Source of the DNA: Scatophagus argus
Lineage: Eukaryota; Chordata; Actinopteri; Scatophagidae
Length of the DNA: 64,000 nucleotides
Direction: 5' to 3'
Assembly: GCF_020382885.2 (NCBI RefSeq)
Contig: NC_058506.1
Location: 9,526,318 to 9,590,317, forward strand
The notes below the pieces were generated by a model. That model saw only the letters and a list, made by a program, of their open reading frames with translations, ran no database searches and was not told the DNA's origin. The position numbers and the translations under genes were made by a program. Positions within the stretch are counted from its first letter, which is position 1. The number at the start of each line of letters is the position of its first letter. Shown in pieces: positions 1 through 12,072 of this stretch.

Positions 1-1095
1 GCTTCAGTGGAGCAGCTAAGAGTTTTAATGTCATCAGTTAATGGACAACACAGTAGAAAAACTCCCCTGTCAGTCTGAATCAAACAGTTGTTTGTGACTG
101 TATTGCTCCCCAGGTTCATCCTCAAGACTGCATGTCATGGAATCGTTAGGTGAGCCCTCCCCACATTTTAACAAGACAAATCAACGTCAAAGCTGCACAG
201 CTGACATGAGGTAATCTTGACAAATCAGGAACATTAACCCACAACATGCTGCTGTCAGTCAGTTTGGTATCTTTCATGTCGCACTTCATGACGAAGGGGA
301 AAAAAGAAGCTTTTCACAGGTCGTTATGATTACGTGAACCTAATGAAATGTTAGAGGCATGCACAGTGGTCACGGTGCCATATGATCCCTTTGTACGCTG
401 GACATCAGGTTGAGACTGTAGATCTTCAGCTGCATTTTATTAAGCCTCTGTATGAAAACCTAGCAGCCAGGTCCTCACACTTGTGTTTGTGAAGTGACCC
501 GACTGAAATGAAGTCTGGTGGCTCTGTTGGGACTCTGGGACTTGTGGGCTGTAGTTGGATTGTGTGAGTGCCTTCCTAAGGTGTGAGGTGAAGGTTATGA
601 CATACCAGAAACCAGGCTGCGAACAGGTTTGAGCCAAGGTAAGCCTTGGTAAACCCGACTGACCTCTCACTAGGATCTGTTTTGTTTTTGGATTCTATGC
701 ATCCTGTGATTCATTTTTGTTTTCACTTTGACACAGTTATCATCTGTTCTTGGTTTGTATATTGAGGGAGGAAAACATTTGATCAGTTCAGATACACTTC
801 ACTGATTTTGTATTTTGTGTTGTGGTCTCAGAGATTGTGGTAAAAAAGGAAAGAAAAATGTACTTGCAGAGAAACTGTTATCGAGCCAGAATCTCTTTTA
901 CAGATCTGCTGTAATATATTGGTGCTGATCTTGCTTCTTTTTATGTGCAAGTTCAAGAGCACAATTTAATGAATCCAAAACAGAAGTGAAATCCTCTTTT
1001 CATACACTCATGGGTTTGTCTGCTCATAGAGGCCATAAGATGGCACTGCAGTGAACCAGATCAATGTCTCTGTACTGAGTGCTGAGTGGCATGAA

Positions 1096-1150
1096 GTGTG
1101 TGTGTGTGTGTATGCGTGTGTTTGTGCATGTGTGTGTGTGTGTATGTGCG
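1096..1150 (+). repeat. (TG)n microsatellite, interrupted
   Basis: Alternating TG is broken by TATGCG, TTTGTGCA and TATGTGCG. Simple repeat. Confidence 0.95.
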
Positions 1151-4100
1151 AGTGCAGACCGTCACACATTAGCTCTGACCTCAGAGGATTCATGTTGTTC
1201 TGGTTCTGATATAAAACGCAGAGGCAGAGTGTGAAGAGACAAAAAGCGGGTCAGGAGGAACTGCTGCTGTAACAAACAATACATGAAAAAACAACAACAA
1301 AAAAAACCATGTGACAGCTGACATAATGCAGAATAACCACAGTGAAGCCAGTGCTGATGTATTACTGCGGTCACCTCAGTGTCTGTCAGGGTTTCATTCA
1401 GTTGATGGAGACTGACGTAACCTGAACTGGAGGAGTTCTTTGCGGGCCTCAGGCCAGCAGCAGATTTGGCTGAAGGACCCTGTGTGGAGAGAACAGTTAA
1501 GTCTGCCAAACTGCCTTTCTTACCCAATATGTACAGAAAAGAAAATACTTTTTAGGTCTTGCATTACAATAGAAATATCCACTTAGAGTCCTCTTTACCA
1601 AGTGATCACTGATTCATTTTTAATGAGTGGGAAGTTCACTCAGCTCCACATTTTGACTTTGACACTGGAAAGCAAAACATTTGTGATATTTGAATCTGAT
1701 GTGACATGTAAGCATGGTGTTACATATTAAAATGGACATGTAAAAAAAAAAAAAAGAGGAATCAAGAAAATTAAGTAAAACATTTCTTTCACAAGAATCT
1801 GACTTAATCTGATGCACTTTTTTGTACCTTGTTCTGCACATTTTCAACCTACTAATGTCCTCAGAAAGACACATTTGGATGGAGCATGACAACCAACACT
1901 ACTCATTAATCTGATAGAGAGACTGTGACGCACAAATAATGTTTACTGAGTATGCAAAGAGATTTTTAACTGAGCGCAGTGATCCCTGAGCCTGTCCTTT
2001 CCTTTCTGCCAAAGCCAAATCTGCAGAAATTAAATACCCACCTCTGCTGGACCCCCAGAGAGAAGGTGATTCAATTATATTTTTGCTGTATGTTGTGATC
2101 ACATACATCTCATGCAAGGCTGATGAAGAGAGAAGTGATATCACTCATCTGAGCTTCTCTTGAGCCAGGGTTGGTTTCTCCCTCCTGCAGAGTCAAAGGG
2201 TTTGCATTAGTACTTGGCTCCACAGAGGGGGACTTTCTGAAACTTGTCTTGCTCTTGGAAGTTCTCTCTCTGCCACGGCTGGGATAAGTTTCAGCAGAAA
2301 GCAGTGTGGAGCAGCGTTTCCCCTTCTAGTTATCGAACAGACATCAGCTGCTCTTCACTCTTTAAGTATCTCTGACAATTTGAATGGACTGTGACTGCTG
2401 AGAATGGATTTCATGAGCTCATATCATCACTGTTCACCCTCCTTAAGCTTTAAGCTTGTACTCACTTCACTTTTTCCTTTTCTTTGTGTCACATATTTAT
2501 TTTGTTCATATGGAAACCGTTGCTGGTTTTCATCCCAGCTGTTGAGCCAGAAGATTTTCATATCTGCTTATGAAGATTCAACATATGAAAATTATAAAGC
2601 GACCCTTCAACAGGAACAGTTTGTCCTAATGATATGTGCCCTCGTGGACAAAATGCAGTCAGTTTTCTGAATGTATCTAAACTGTCTTTATTGTTTCTGG
2701 GCATCTGATCAATTATAACATATTCTGTCCTTTAACTCTCTTAAGTTGTTAGGGAGAATGTGAGGGCAAACAATCACTAAGTTAGACAACAAGCAAATTC
2801 TCAGCAGCATTCATTTGGAATCATTTTTCTGGACGCCTGGTGAATCTAAATCCAGTTCTTTGCTGTTTTGACATTGCGCACTGGACAACATTTGTGGTCC
2901 CAAACAACATGTTTTATCCATTTTTCTCCCCCCTGAAGCACCTGTGATGACACCCATGTGCCACAGCGCCACCCATCTGGGTAGAAGATAAGTCGACCCC
3001 CACCGTCCCTGTGCCGGGCCTCCACCGCAGGCAGCTCTGTGGTTGGCGTCAGTAAACCTCTGTGGGGTTACGTAACACCTACAGGAGTAGACTGGTGATT
3101 TATCGTACAGGTGTTGGGAGGCTCAGAACCGGTGGAGCTCCAGTCATAAAACAATGCTAGGGGCATGTTCACTGTTGAGCAGGGTCAAGATGCACATGTG
3201 GACAGGTGGAAACACACGTTAGCCTCCGTTCTCACGTAGATGGAAGCTTTCACCTTCAAGAGTTCCATCTGTGCACACGCATTTAATTCACATTTAGATC
3301 AAGGACATGTACTTGTGTGTTCCAGTACCAGTTGTTGTGTTGGTATAAGGTGTGTGTGTGCATTTAATGAAAGACGAGGGAGGTCTGGGGCTTCTCTGCA
3401 TTTCACAAATCTGCAGGGGCAATTATTTCACGTTATATTCCATATTTTGTCTTTATGGTCCACAGAGGATTCAGTCGTGGTTTTTAAGACTAGATGGGAG
3501 GAAAGGTGTCTTTCGACATTCAGTTTGAAGAATTGCTTCCATATGAATTTTTCCACAATTTAGAGTGGCTGATAGTCTTGTTCAGACATGCCAAGTCCCC
3601 ATATGTTGCATAGCACTAACATCCAAATTACAGTTTAGCAACTTATTGTTTGAAGTTCTGCTTAAATTGGTGTCACCTATTTTGATAACGTGAGGTCCTA
3701 GAGCTCTGATAAAAATTCAACATTTATTGTTCTTTACTAACCCCATAGCTATGCTTGAAGGGATGCAAATTCTTATTTCTCTCTAAAATGCTTGAGATCA
3801 GCTGTTACACATGACAAATTACATGTACTGTGTGCACATACTGCTCTTGTTTCAAAGTCCGTCCAGCAATTTCATGCATTGTTTCCTGTGAATCCCCTGT
3901 GCATGTGCAAGACATTTGCATCCAGTTCACAAAGAGCAGATTCCAATAAATACTAAATAACACTCAAGAGGTAACTAAAGACTGTAAATACATTTAACGC
4001 TTATAGATAATAAGTTCCAGTCATAAACAATACCAAAAATTTATTTGATTTTAGAGTTTCAACTATGTCTTCTAACTCAATATTGGAATAACCATTCTTG

Positions 4101-7100
4101 GACTGAAAGAATACATATGGTTCATTTCAAAAGAAATAAATCAATTATAAAACGTACTGTGCCCTGCCGCTTGACGTCACTAATCTAAGTAATCATCACT
4201 GTGGCTCTTAAAGGAGGGATTTTGGTTCATATTAAGTAGTTTATCTGAACAATATTATCAAAATTACTCTTTTAAACTACCCGTAACAACATGAATGTTC
4301 ATGTGATGTATGAGAAGCCACAAAAGCCTGCAGTTCAGGCATGAAAAGCTGAAATTGTGGGAAGTCTGAATTGGGTGGAGGAGGAATCCCTGGTGCCTCT
4401 GAGTGGAGTCAAGTATTTTCCAAGGTTCTTATGAAGGGTGACAAAGTGCCCTGATCTCTCTGAGCAATGTAAAAGTCTTTGATCAATATGAGAGATGCCT
4501 GACACAGTGCAGACATGCCAGCTCAAAGAGGATCAGGCCTACACAGCAGTATCTTCTTGAACAGATGGCTCTCTGTCATATTGCTGACCTTCAGCTAATA
4601 ATACTATGTTGTTTGCAGTTTTGCCTTGAAGCTCAGTGTTTTTACGTATTTACCTGTATGAACTCCTATTTGAAACCAAATGTGCACACACCTGACGCAG
4701 TCTGTATATGAGCTTTTTTTGTAAAAACTAATAATGATGATAAGAATTTTTGTGGTCGGTTAAAATTAAAACTATTTTTTTTTTAAGGCAGAGTACTGAG
4801 GATGAACTGAGATGGACTCAAAGCCTGAGGAAAGAAATTGTTCTGTCCTCTAGTGGTAGAGCATCCGATCATTATGAATTGCCAGATGGCAGCGGAACCG
4901 GCTCATAACGTAACATTTTATGTTGGCCTTGCTACCGAGCTACATCTTCCTTGTTATTATGGAAACAAAATAATAGGGAATGCCGATAACTTTAGCTTTA
5001 GCTCAAACAAAATTACTATTACCAAGTAACTAAATCTGTTAGGCCAAGGTTTACATGTAGCATATGTGTATGAATGGAACATCACTAAAATAAAGCTTAC
5101 TTTGTTTCACCATCAACATAATACAGTTATTAATCTTACACAGTCATAAGCAGAAACATTATCTCATCACCATGCATCCTGCAAACAGGTGTGTTTACAG
5201 AATAGAAATAGTATTAAAAAAACAGGTTTTATTCACTGGCTTCCAAAAGAAATGCTTTTGCAAGCCAGATCAAAATCTTTACCACAGGACACAGTGGTGC
5301 TCTTACCACGTGTGTCTACAGACTCCACCAGAATCAGGTCTACAATCCCAAAACACTTAACACATTTGACTTACTGAATAAACTTGTCCGTCTTGACTCT
5401 TAGAAGAAAATATTCATAGGAGTGCAGGTCATTTTGTTATTGAGGAAACTCTTATTACTGCTCTAAATTGCTCACTATGCCATGCAGAATTATGTCTGTA
5501 CTTAGCGAAGGGCCTCTGGGAAAGTATCTGTTTGTGATTATAGTCTAAAGGTTACCAAGATCATGTGAAACTTCAAACTCCTTGTGAAAATAATGCAGAT
5601 GAACAAGACTGTCCTCTGGATGACTGAAAAGCCCAGTTTGAAGTGATACATAGATCTTTTGACGCCACTACATTTAAATCCATGTTGGTTTCAAACATAT
5701 TCTTATACAGGATCCACTCATCACTTTCTTACCCAAGTAACCTCGAGGTGTTACCGTCTTTCCTCACCAAAAATCTGGAAAACATAACCCTGTATATGTG
5801 AGAATGTTTTCTTTGAAGTAAGGAGTTTTGTTGAAGTGAAATCGGTTCCAGTCACTGCGTGGGAAAACTTTTATCAGAAAAAAAAATCTATCACTGAAGT
5901 AAACCAGACCTGACTGACAGTGTTTCATTAGTTGGAACCACAACTTAAAATTTCACTTCTCAAAATAAGCCACAAAGTCACAGTTATTTAATAAGAAACT
6001 TGACTGATCCCTGTGACATTAACTTACTGTGAGATTCTGGGAGACTGTGCTAGCTGCTATCAAACAGAGGCCTTTTAGAGGTTCTTGTGACTTTTCCTGT
6101 GCAAGTGATATCTGAGAACTCTGAGAGACAGATGTACTGTGTATTTGATTTTTACAGCAATTCAAAAGTTCATTTAGAGGCTAAAAGTGTGTTGGACCAG
6201 TCTGAATGCACAGAGATGGAACTGTTATCAATCTTGTCATCAACATCCTAAAAATAAAGCAAGCAGCCACGTTTCCCAGAGCATGAGCAGCACACCTCAG
6301 CACTGTCATGGTTACAAAGTTCTGGACAACGATATTGGCACGATGATGCATGATGATGGCACATGCTTCCAAGCTGATCTGACAGGCAGATCCCCAGTGT
6401 TCAACAATGCACTAAACTTCCTGCATCACAGTTGAGCCATTAGTTCATCCCTGTGGCAGAATTCTTACAATTATTCATTTGAGCTTGAGTTTAGTTTAAG
6501 AAGGGTCATTTCCAGGCCCAACAGTTACTCATTAAGGAGTAAAGTACAAAATAATGACATAATTTCTGTGTTTAACATCTAGTAATAGAACTCAAGATGT
6601 CATGGTTTGACAGGCAAATGACATTTTGGAGGAAATTACAGACCTTCAACAGATACTTTAACTGTAGACCTGGTAGCTGCACAGCTCTGCATAGCTCTCG
6701 AGAAGGCTCATCCTCAGATCTCGCATCTCCAGAACCAAGTGATTTCTGAACGTTGACTTATTCGTGACTACCATTAACATGTTAATAAGACAACTCGGGA
6801 GCTTATAGAGGTTAATCGTATACCCTGTGCCACGTACAGGCACATGCCCATGACATTTCATTTTACTGAAAAAAGTAAACGCATTACTGAAACACCTGGG
6901 AAGTAAGGCATACAAGTCATTTCTCATGGGTGAAGTGATTATTGCTGCCAGAGCTAAGCAACTTAAACACCAGATGACTGGCCCTGCAGTGATTTTTCAT
7001 CTCCAGTATATTCTGGCCAGTCTTTCCCTGGTTTCCCAATGGTGTAGCTTGGAAGGGAACCTCCATTTGGGTTCAGAGACACTCAAACACTCAAGAGAGC

Positions 7101-7412
7101 AAATGTGGTTTTCCTGCTTTGATGGCTGTTTTCCTGCCAAGCCATGGAAACGTGCTGTAGCGTTGGGGTTTCTGTGATGTGATGGTGACTCCATTACAGC
7201 ACGGTGGTGAGTCAACCTCCAGGAACCCCCAGGGGTCAATGTGCTGGGTCGTGTCAATCTGTAACAACAACATCAACATCCTGGTAAAACAACATATGAT
7301 TCAAGAGATTAGCTTACCTCTGCTGTTGTTTTCCCCGGAGAGATAGCAGTGGAAATGTTGAAGACATACTGGAACAAGTGAGCAGCAATATGGAATATGG
7401 ATGCTGTCACTG

Positions 7413-7485
7413 TTTTTTTTTTTTTTTTTTGGGGGGGGGGGGGGGGTTCTCTACACACATCAGTATACTTTTTTTTTTTTTTTTT
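7413..7485 (+). repeat. Homopolymer cluster: T18-G16, then a second T run
   Basis: Eighteen T (7413-7430) run directly into sixteen G (7431-7446). A 17-base T run ends at 7485. Lengths of such runs are prone to sequencing error. Confidence 0.85.
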
Positions 7486-8437
7486 GATATAATGGTCTTT
7501 AATGGCTAAATGATTGTATTAAGCGAAACGGGCTTTGCACTTATAACATCCTGAGAAGCTGTTAAGGCACCCCTGTAAAGATTTGTTGTAATGCTTTTTT
7601 GCCACAACAAGAGGATCATCAACACTAGTGAATGAAAAGTAATGTTTCAGGTATTTCTATATCCCATATATCACACAGTTTCAAGTCACACTGTCAAAAA
7701 CTTGAACAAGTAAGGGGGATTTTTTTTTTTTTTTGTGGTCTAATGAGCAGCTGTCCACTTCGAAGAGGTTGATAATATAATGCAGTACCTTTTGGTTTAA
7801 TTGTGCCTCATAGATTATGAAAGCCTTTCATGTAATAGATTATGTATTACCATACGGTACTTCAGGACTTGTGTGTGCCTTAAATGTCTCCTCGGTTTGA
7901 CCTGTGACTTTTTACGTCCTGCTGAGTTCAGTCATAGGCTTCAGAGCTGTGTGACAAACCACTTGCAATCGTTCCTTATTTGAAAGGGGATATATAATAT
8001 TTTTTCATGTTGTACCTAAAATATTTGAAGAAACAAGGCTGACCTTCTAATGTGCTCCCACAGTTGTTGTGACACGTTAATAAGCGTGCGCAGCCAGACA
8101 GCACTGTTTTATGAGGGAAACCAGCAGAGTGGCTTGAGTAACACACTGCAGGGGGCTAAGGTTTTAGGAGTCCGTCCATCGTTCATAGACAAAACACTTA
8201 ATCCTGAGACACCTAGTGCTTTGAACTGCAGGAGTGAACTCTGGTCATCCTGTCTGTACTGTCTTCCAGGAATCACACACATACACGGAGACATGCACAA
8301 GCGCACATTTTTTCCTTCAAGAACGACGAAGAATAAAAATTTAAAAGCTACAGCTGCACTTTTACAACATGGAAGGACAGCGTAGGATCCAGTGCTTCTT
8401 GTTTTTTAGGTTTTTTTTCTTGCATATGAATGACAAT

Positions 8438-8850
8438 GTCGGCTTTTTGTCTGTCCACCGCTGTGGTCTGGACTGAAACATCTCAGTAACTCTTGGATGG
8501 ACTTCCATAAAATGTGATACGGGAATTCATTAGTGATCCTCTGACTCTGAGATATTCACATCTACAGTCCAAGATAAATTTGCCAATGGCTCCCAAGCAC
8601 TGAATCTTAATAACTTAAGCGATCTTCTGACTTGTTCTCTGCTGCCACCGAAACATTTGCCGATTAGTCTTGCCAACTATTGGATGGATATTTGTAACAT
8701 TTGATCGCTGTTTCTCAAAGGATGAACTGTAAAAACCTTTGGTGCTGCCCTGACCAGCCTCAACTGTATTCTGTGTTTAGAGCTACTCAAATATTCACAT
8801 GGTAACGAAGAAGAAAAAGATAAACAACAGCATGTTAGCGTGGTCATTGG
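8438..8850 (+). repeat. Dispersed percomorph-type repeat, diverged partial copy
   Basis: It contains TTTGTCTGTCCACCGCTG, GGACTGAAACATCTCAGTAA and TTCATTAGTGATCCTCTGAC, matching the opening of the copy at 34154. A second TTGGATGGATATTTGTAACA segment follows. Similarity fades towards 8850. Confidence 0.5.
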
Positions 8851-9927
8851 GAGCATGCAAGTTTTGTTAACAGGCTGAAAACAGCACACTTCTTTGATGT
8901 TTTCAGACAGACCAAAACGTGATGGGTTTATGCAGAAACTTAAAGTCTCAATAATGTACTGCAATCATTGTACAATTAATGTATTAACAAACAAAAAAGG
9001 TTGATGTTGCCAACATGACCGCGATCAAATGAAAATTAGTTGCCAGCTCTTCTGATTCAGTCATTTCTCAAGCAAAAATGTCAAACATCTGCTGGTTCCA
9101 GCTTCTTAAATGTGAGGATTTGCTGCTTTTCTTTGTCATTGAAAGCAGTACAGGAAGAGTCTTTGAGTTGTGGACTGATGATTAAAGAAAATAGTTAATT
9201 TAAAGATGGCACCTTGAGCTCTGGGAAACTCTGATGAGCATTAACTAAATGATCAATGAGTCCAAACCCCAATAGAAATCAAGTCACTCTGTCTAAGTCC
9301 ATGCAAGGGAGGGAAAATCAAGACTAACATACTGTCAGGGTTCTGCCTTGCTCTGTGTAGGACAGAGTACTTCATGTACTTTTAAGTAAATCCCCAAATC
9401 TACTGTAAATCATCAGCTTATATAAAGGTTTTGGCAATCAGCATACCGTACGGTATGTAGATTTATAATGTGTATTCTGTACTTTCCTGTAGTAGTTTTC
9501 CATTTGTTCTTTTCCACAATGTGATTAAACCAAAAGTAAAGAGGCACAATTTTATGTTCTAACCATTTGCATTAATCCCTGAGCTGTATGTTGTGCATGT
9601 TAGTGCTTGTGTACATGCAGGCCTTAGTTGTTCAGCCAAGATCCCAATACTTTCAACCAGCACAACAACCTATGGTACAGGAACATCAGGAACACATTTA
9701 ACAAATGAACATGTTTGTACTGGTATGACAGGTAAGAGCATGTTTGGCCAAGCCTGTGAACTTGAACATGTCCTTTTGCTGCCATTTGGTGTAGCAATAC
9801 ACATTAAGTACTGTAGTGTACTGTAAAAGTAAATAATCTTTGCTTGCTTCTCTTTGCCTGCTTTTTTTTAACAAAAAAAAAAAAGACTTGAAAAGACTTT
9901 AAATTGGAATTAATGACACTGACACTA

Positions 9928-10027
9928 AGCCCTGCGATTGACCAGTCCAGGGTGTACCCCGCCTCTCGCCTGTAGTCAGCTGGGATAGGCTGACGGATAA
10001 GCGGTATAGAATATGGATGGATGGATG
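9928..10027 (+). mobile_element. 5'-truncated copy of the same fish SINE, with target-site duplication
   Basis: Only the 3' part is present (from CCTGCGATTGACCAGTCCAG to GATAAGCGGTATAG), ending in an ATGG tail. Exact 13-bp repeats GACACTGACACTA lie on both sides (9915-9927 and 10028-10040). That is what a 5'-truncated target-primed insertion leaves behind. Confidence 0.85.
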
Positions 10028-11129
10028 GACACTGACACTATATGATGGCCTTCTTCACCTGAGATAATAACATGTTTCCCACAAGACAGATGAGATTCAT
10101 TAACAACATATATTAGACATGAGACACAAATTGGAGTTTCTCTGTCCAGCTCAAGGCCTGGCAATGTAGCATTTCCAGCAGAATAAGATCCGTGTCATGC
10201 CAACATTTCGAGAGGCCTTAACTGAACCTTGAGAACTTATTGGACAGATCAGTGCACCAGAACAGCCTGACAACCTGTCTGTCTTTTGCACTTACAGCCA
10301 GGTGCTTTCAATCAGTTCCCCTCAGACTAATATGTCCTTATATGGTGCTCTGCTGGGTCCAAAGATTACTATTGTACTATTTCTAATCTTCCAAAATAGC
10401 AGAATAAAACACATTTTCACCACCACTTTTCTGACTTTATACGGCTTATTTCATAAAAACTTAATGGTGAAACCACCACAGATGAAACCACAACATGATT
10501 CTCTCAGAGCAGTGTCGTTTGGGCTGAAAAGGAAAAAAATAATGAAACTTTGTACAAGTGGGGACTTTATAAGGATGTGTGGTTTACTTTTCCATAAACA
10601 AATGAAAACAAATCTCTTCTAAGACCAAACTGTTACACTGGAGATTTATAGGCTCCAGCTCTTAAAGTGCCCATCTGTCTAAAAGGTTTCAGAGAGGCAA
10701 AGTAAATTACATAAACATTATAATCACTACAGTAAGCCTGACATTAAATTAATGATTAATCCAAACACATAGACTAGCAATACTGCGAACATCAAGTACA
10801 CACAGATATGTCCATATAAAATTACACCTTCCAAATGTTTTGTTGGTGTCTATTAGCAGATCTAAGCTGCTGCCTTTGCTTGGTTCTCACCTCAGTGGGG
10901 CAGTGAAAGTTATAGAAATACATTTGGATTTGATTTTTGTAATCATGACTCCATCACACTGGGCAGTAAAGCTCTTGAGGTTAGCCTACATCTCTTATTC
11001 TCAGCCTAAAATGATTGCACTTTTTTGTGCAGCTTGCTCATATTCACGAAACTCTTTTGAGTGCAAGAACTTATTGTCTCAGTCTGATGAGTGCTGTTTG
11101 CTCATGGGGAGGATTTTCCTGTGCCAGAC

Positions 11130-11400
11130 AACCAGCATCATCTCCAGGCCTTTGCCATTGTTATTGCCATTGCCTGGCCTTGTTATTTTGTTACTTTGTT
11201 CTAGTAATTTTCTGTTTGTTTTCTTAGCCTAGCTTCAGTCTAGTGAGGTGTGTACTGAGTTTTTGTTTCTTAGTTTAGTGTAGGTTTTTTCCTCTGTGAA
11301 CAGTGATTTTCAGTTGGTACTTTTGTGAATAAAAACTTTATTTTGAAACTTTGAGAGTTGTGCATTTGGGTTCTGGTCCATAGTTCAATCGTGACATTCA
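11130..11400 (+). mobile_element. Possible 3' remnant of a dispersed retroelement
   Basis: The segment ends with AATAAAAACTTTATT, then TGCATTTGGGTTCTGG and CGTGACA, an arrangement resembling the 3' ends of some fish retroelement transcripts. No reverse transcriptase remains and I saw no target-site duplication. Confidence 0.3.
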
Positions 11401-12051
11401 GTTTGTTACTGCTGTTAGAACACTTAAAACAATCAGGAAACATTAATAGTACGACTGTCACATAAAATGAAGTGCCTGTAGTAAACAATAGGAAATGAGA
11501 GACAAAGTAAAGAAACTAGCCAACATGTTGTGCAGTGAGTGTATTGTTTTTGCAGAATAAGGACCACATCAGCATCTAACTGGACCTGAAAGTGACATTT
11601 GCAGATGTTTTTTATACGCAGTTTAATGTGCTGCAGTGGAGCAGCTAATTCACCTGCTAACCTGCAAACTGGCATTAGCAGTGAAATGTTTGTTTGATCA
11701 GCAGCTATGTCGAGATGCAGAAGAAGATGTGTGTCCGTGTTTACAAGTTAGATGAGAAGAACACTCGGTGAACTTAATGCAAAGTGGGGGCACCACCTCG
11801 AAACCTAACTACATATTCTTCTTCTTTCGTTTTAAAGCTAGTACCGGTAAGTCATCTTTTCTAATCAAGATTTGGAAATGTTCAGCTAGATCAATGAAGG
11901 GTATATATTTTTTTTTTTTTTGAAGGATTCCTGTAGATATTTCCTTAGAGAAGCATACTGTACTTTTTCTTTCTTCTACTTCCACCTCATATCAAATATC
12001 TCACTTCAAAAGTTGGATTATGTGAGCACTGTCTTTATGTAAATATAGGAG

Positions 12052-12072
12052 CACACACACACACACACACAC
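12052..12072 (+). repeat. (CA)n microsatellite
   Basis: About ten uninterrupted CA units. Confidence 0.95.

Larger units (their letters stand above)
1..8437. other. Gene-poor flank, left end
   Basis: AT-rich sequence without a gene I can name. It holds the TG array at 1.1 kb, the homopolymer cluster at 7.4 kb and two speculative minus-strand open segments (1162-1527 and 2110-2325) described under findings. All other ORFs are short and lack coding character. Confidence 0.6.

Noticed and set aside
10840..11232. 130-codon plus-strand ORF with hydrophobic runs
   Set aside because: The apparent membrane segments come from T-rich, low-complexity DNA, and the end overlaps a possible retroelement remnant.
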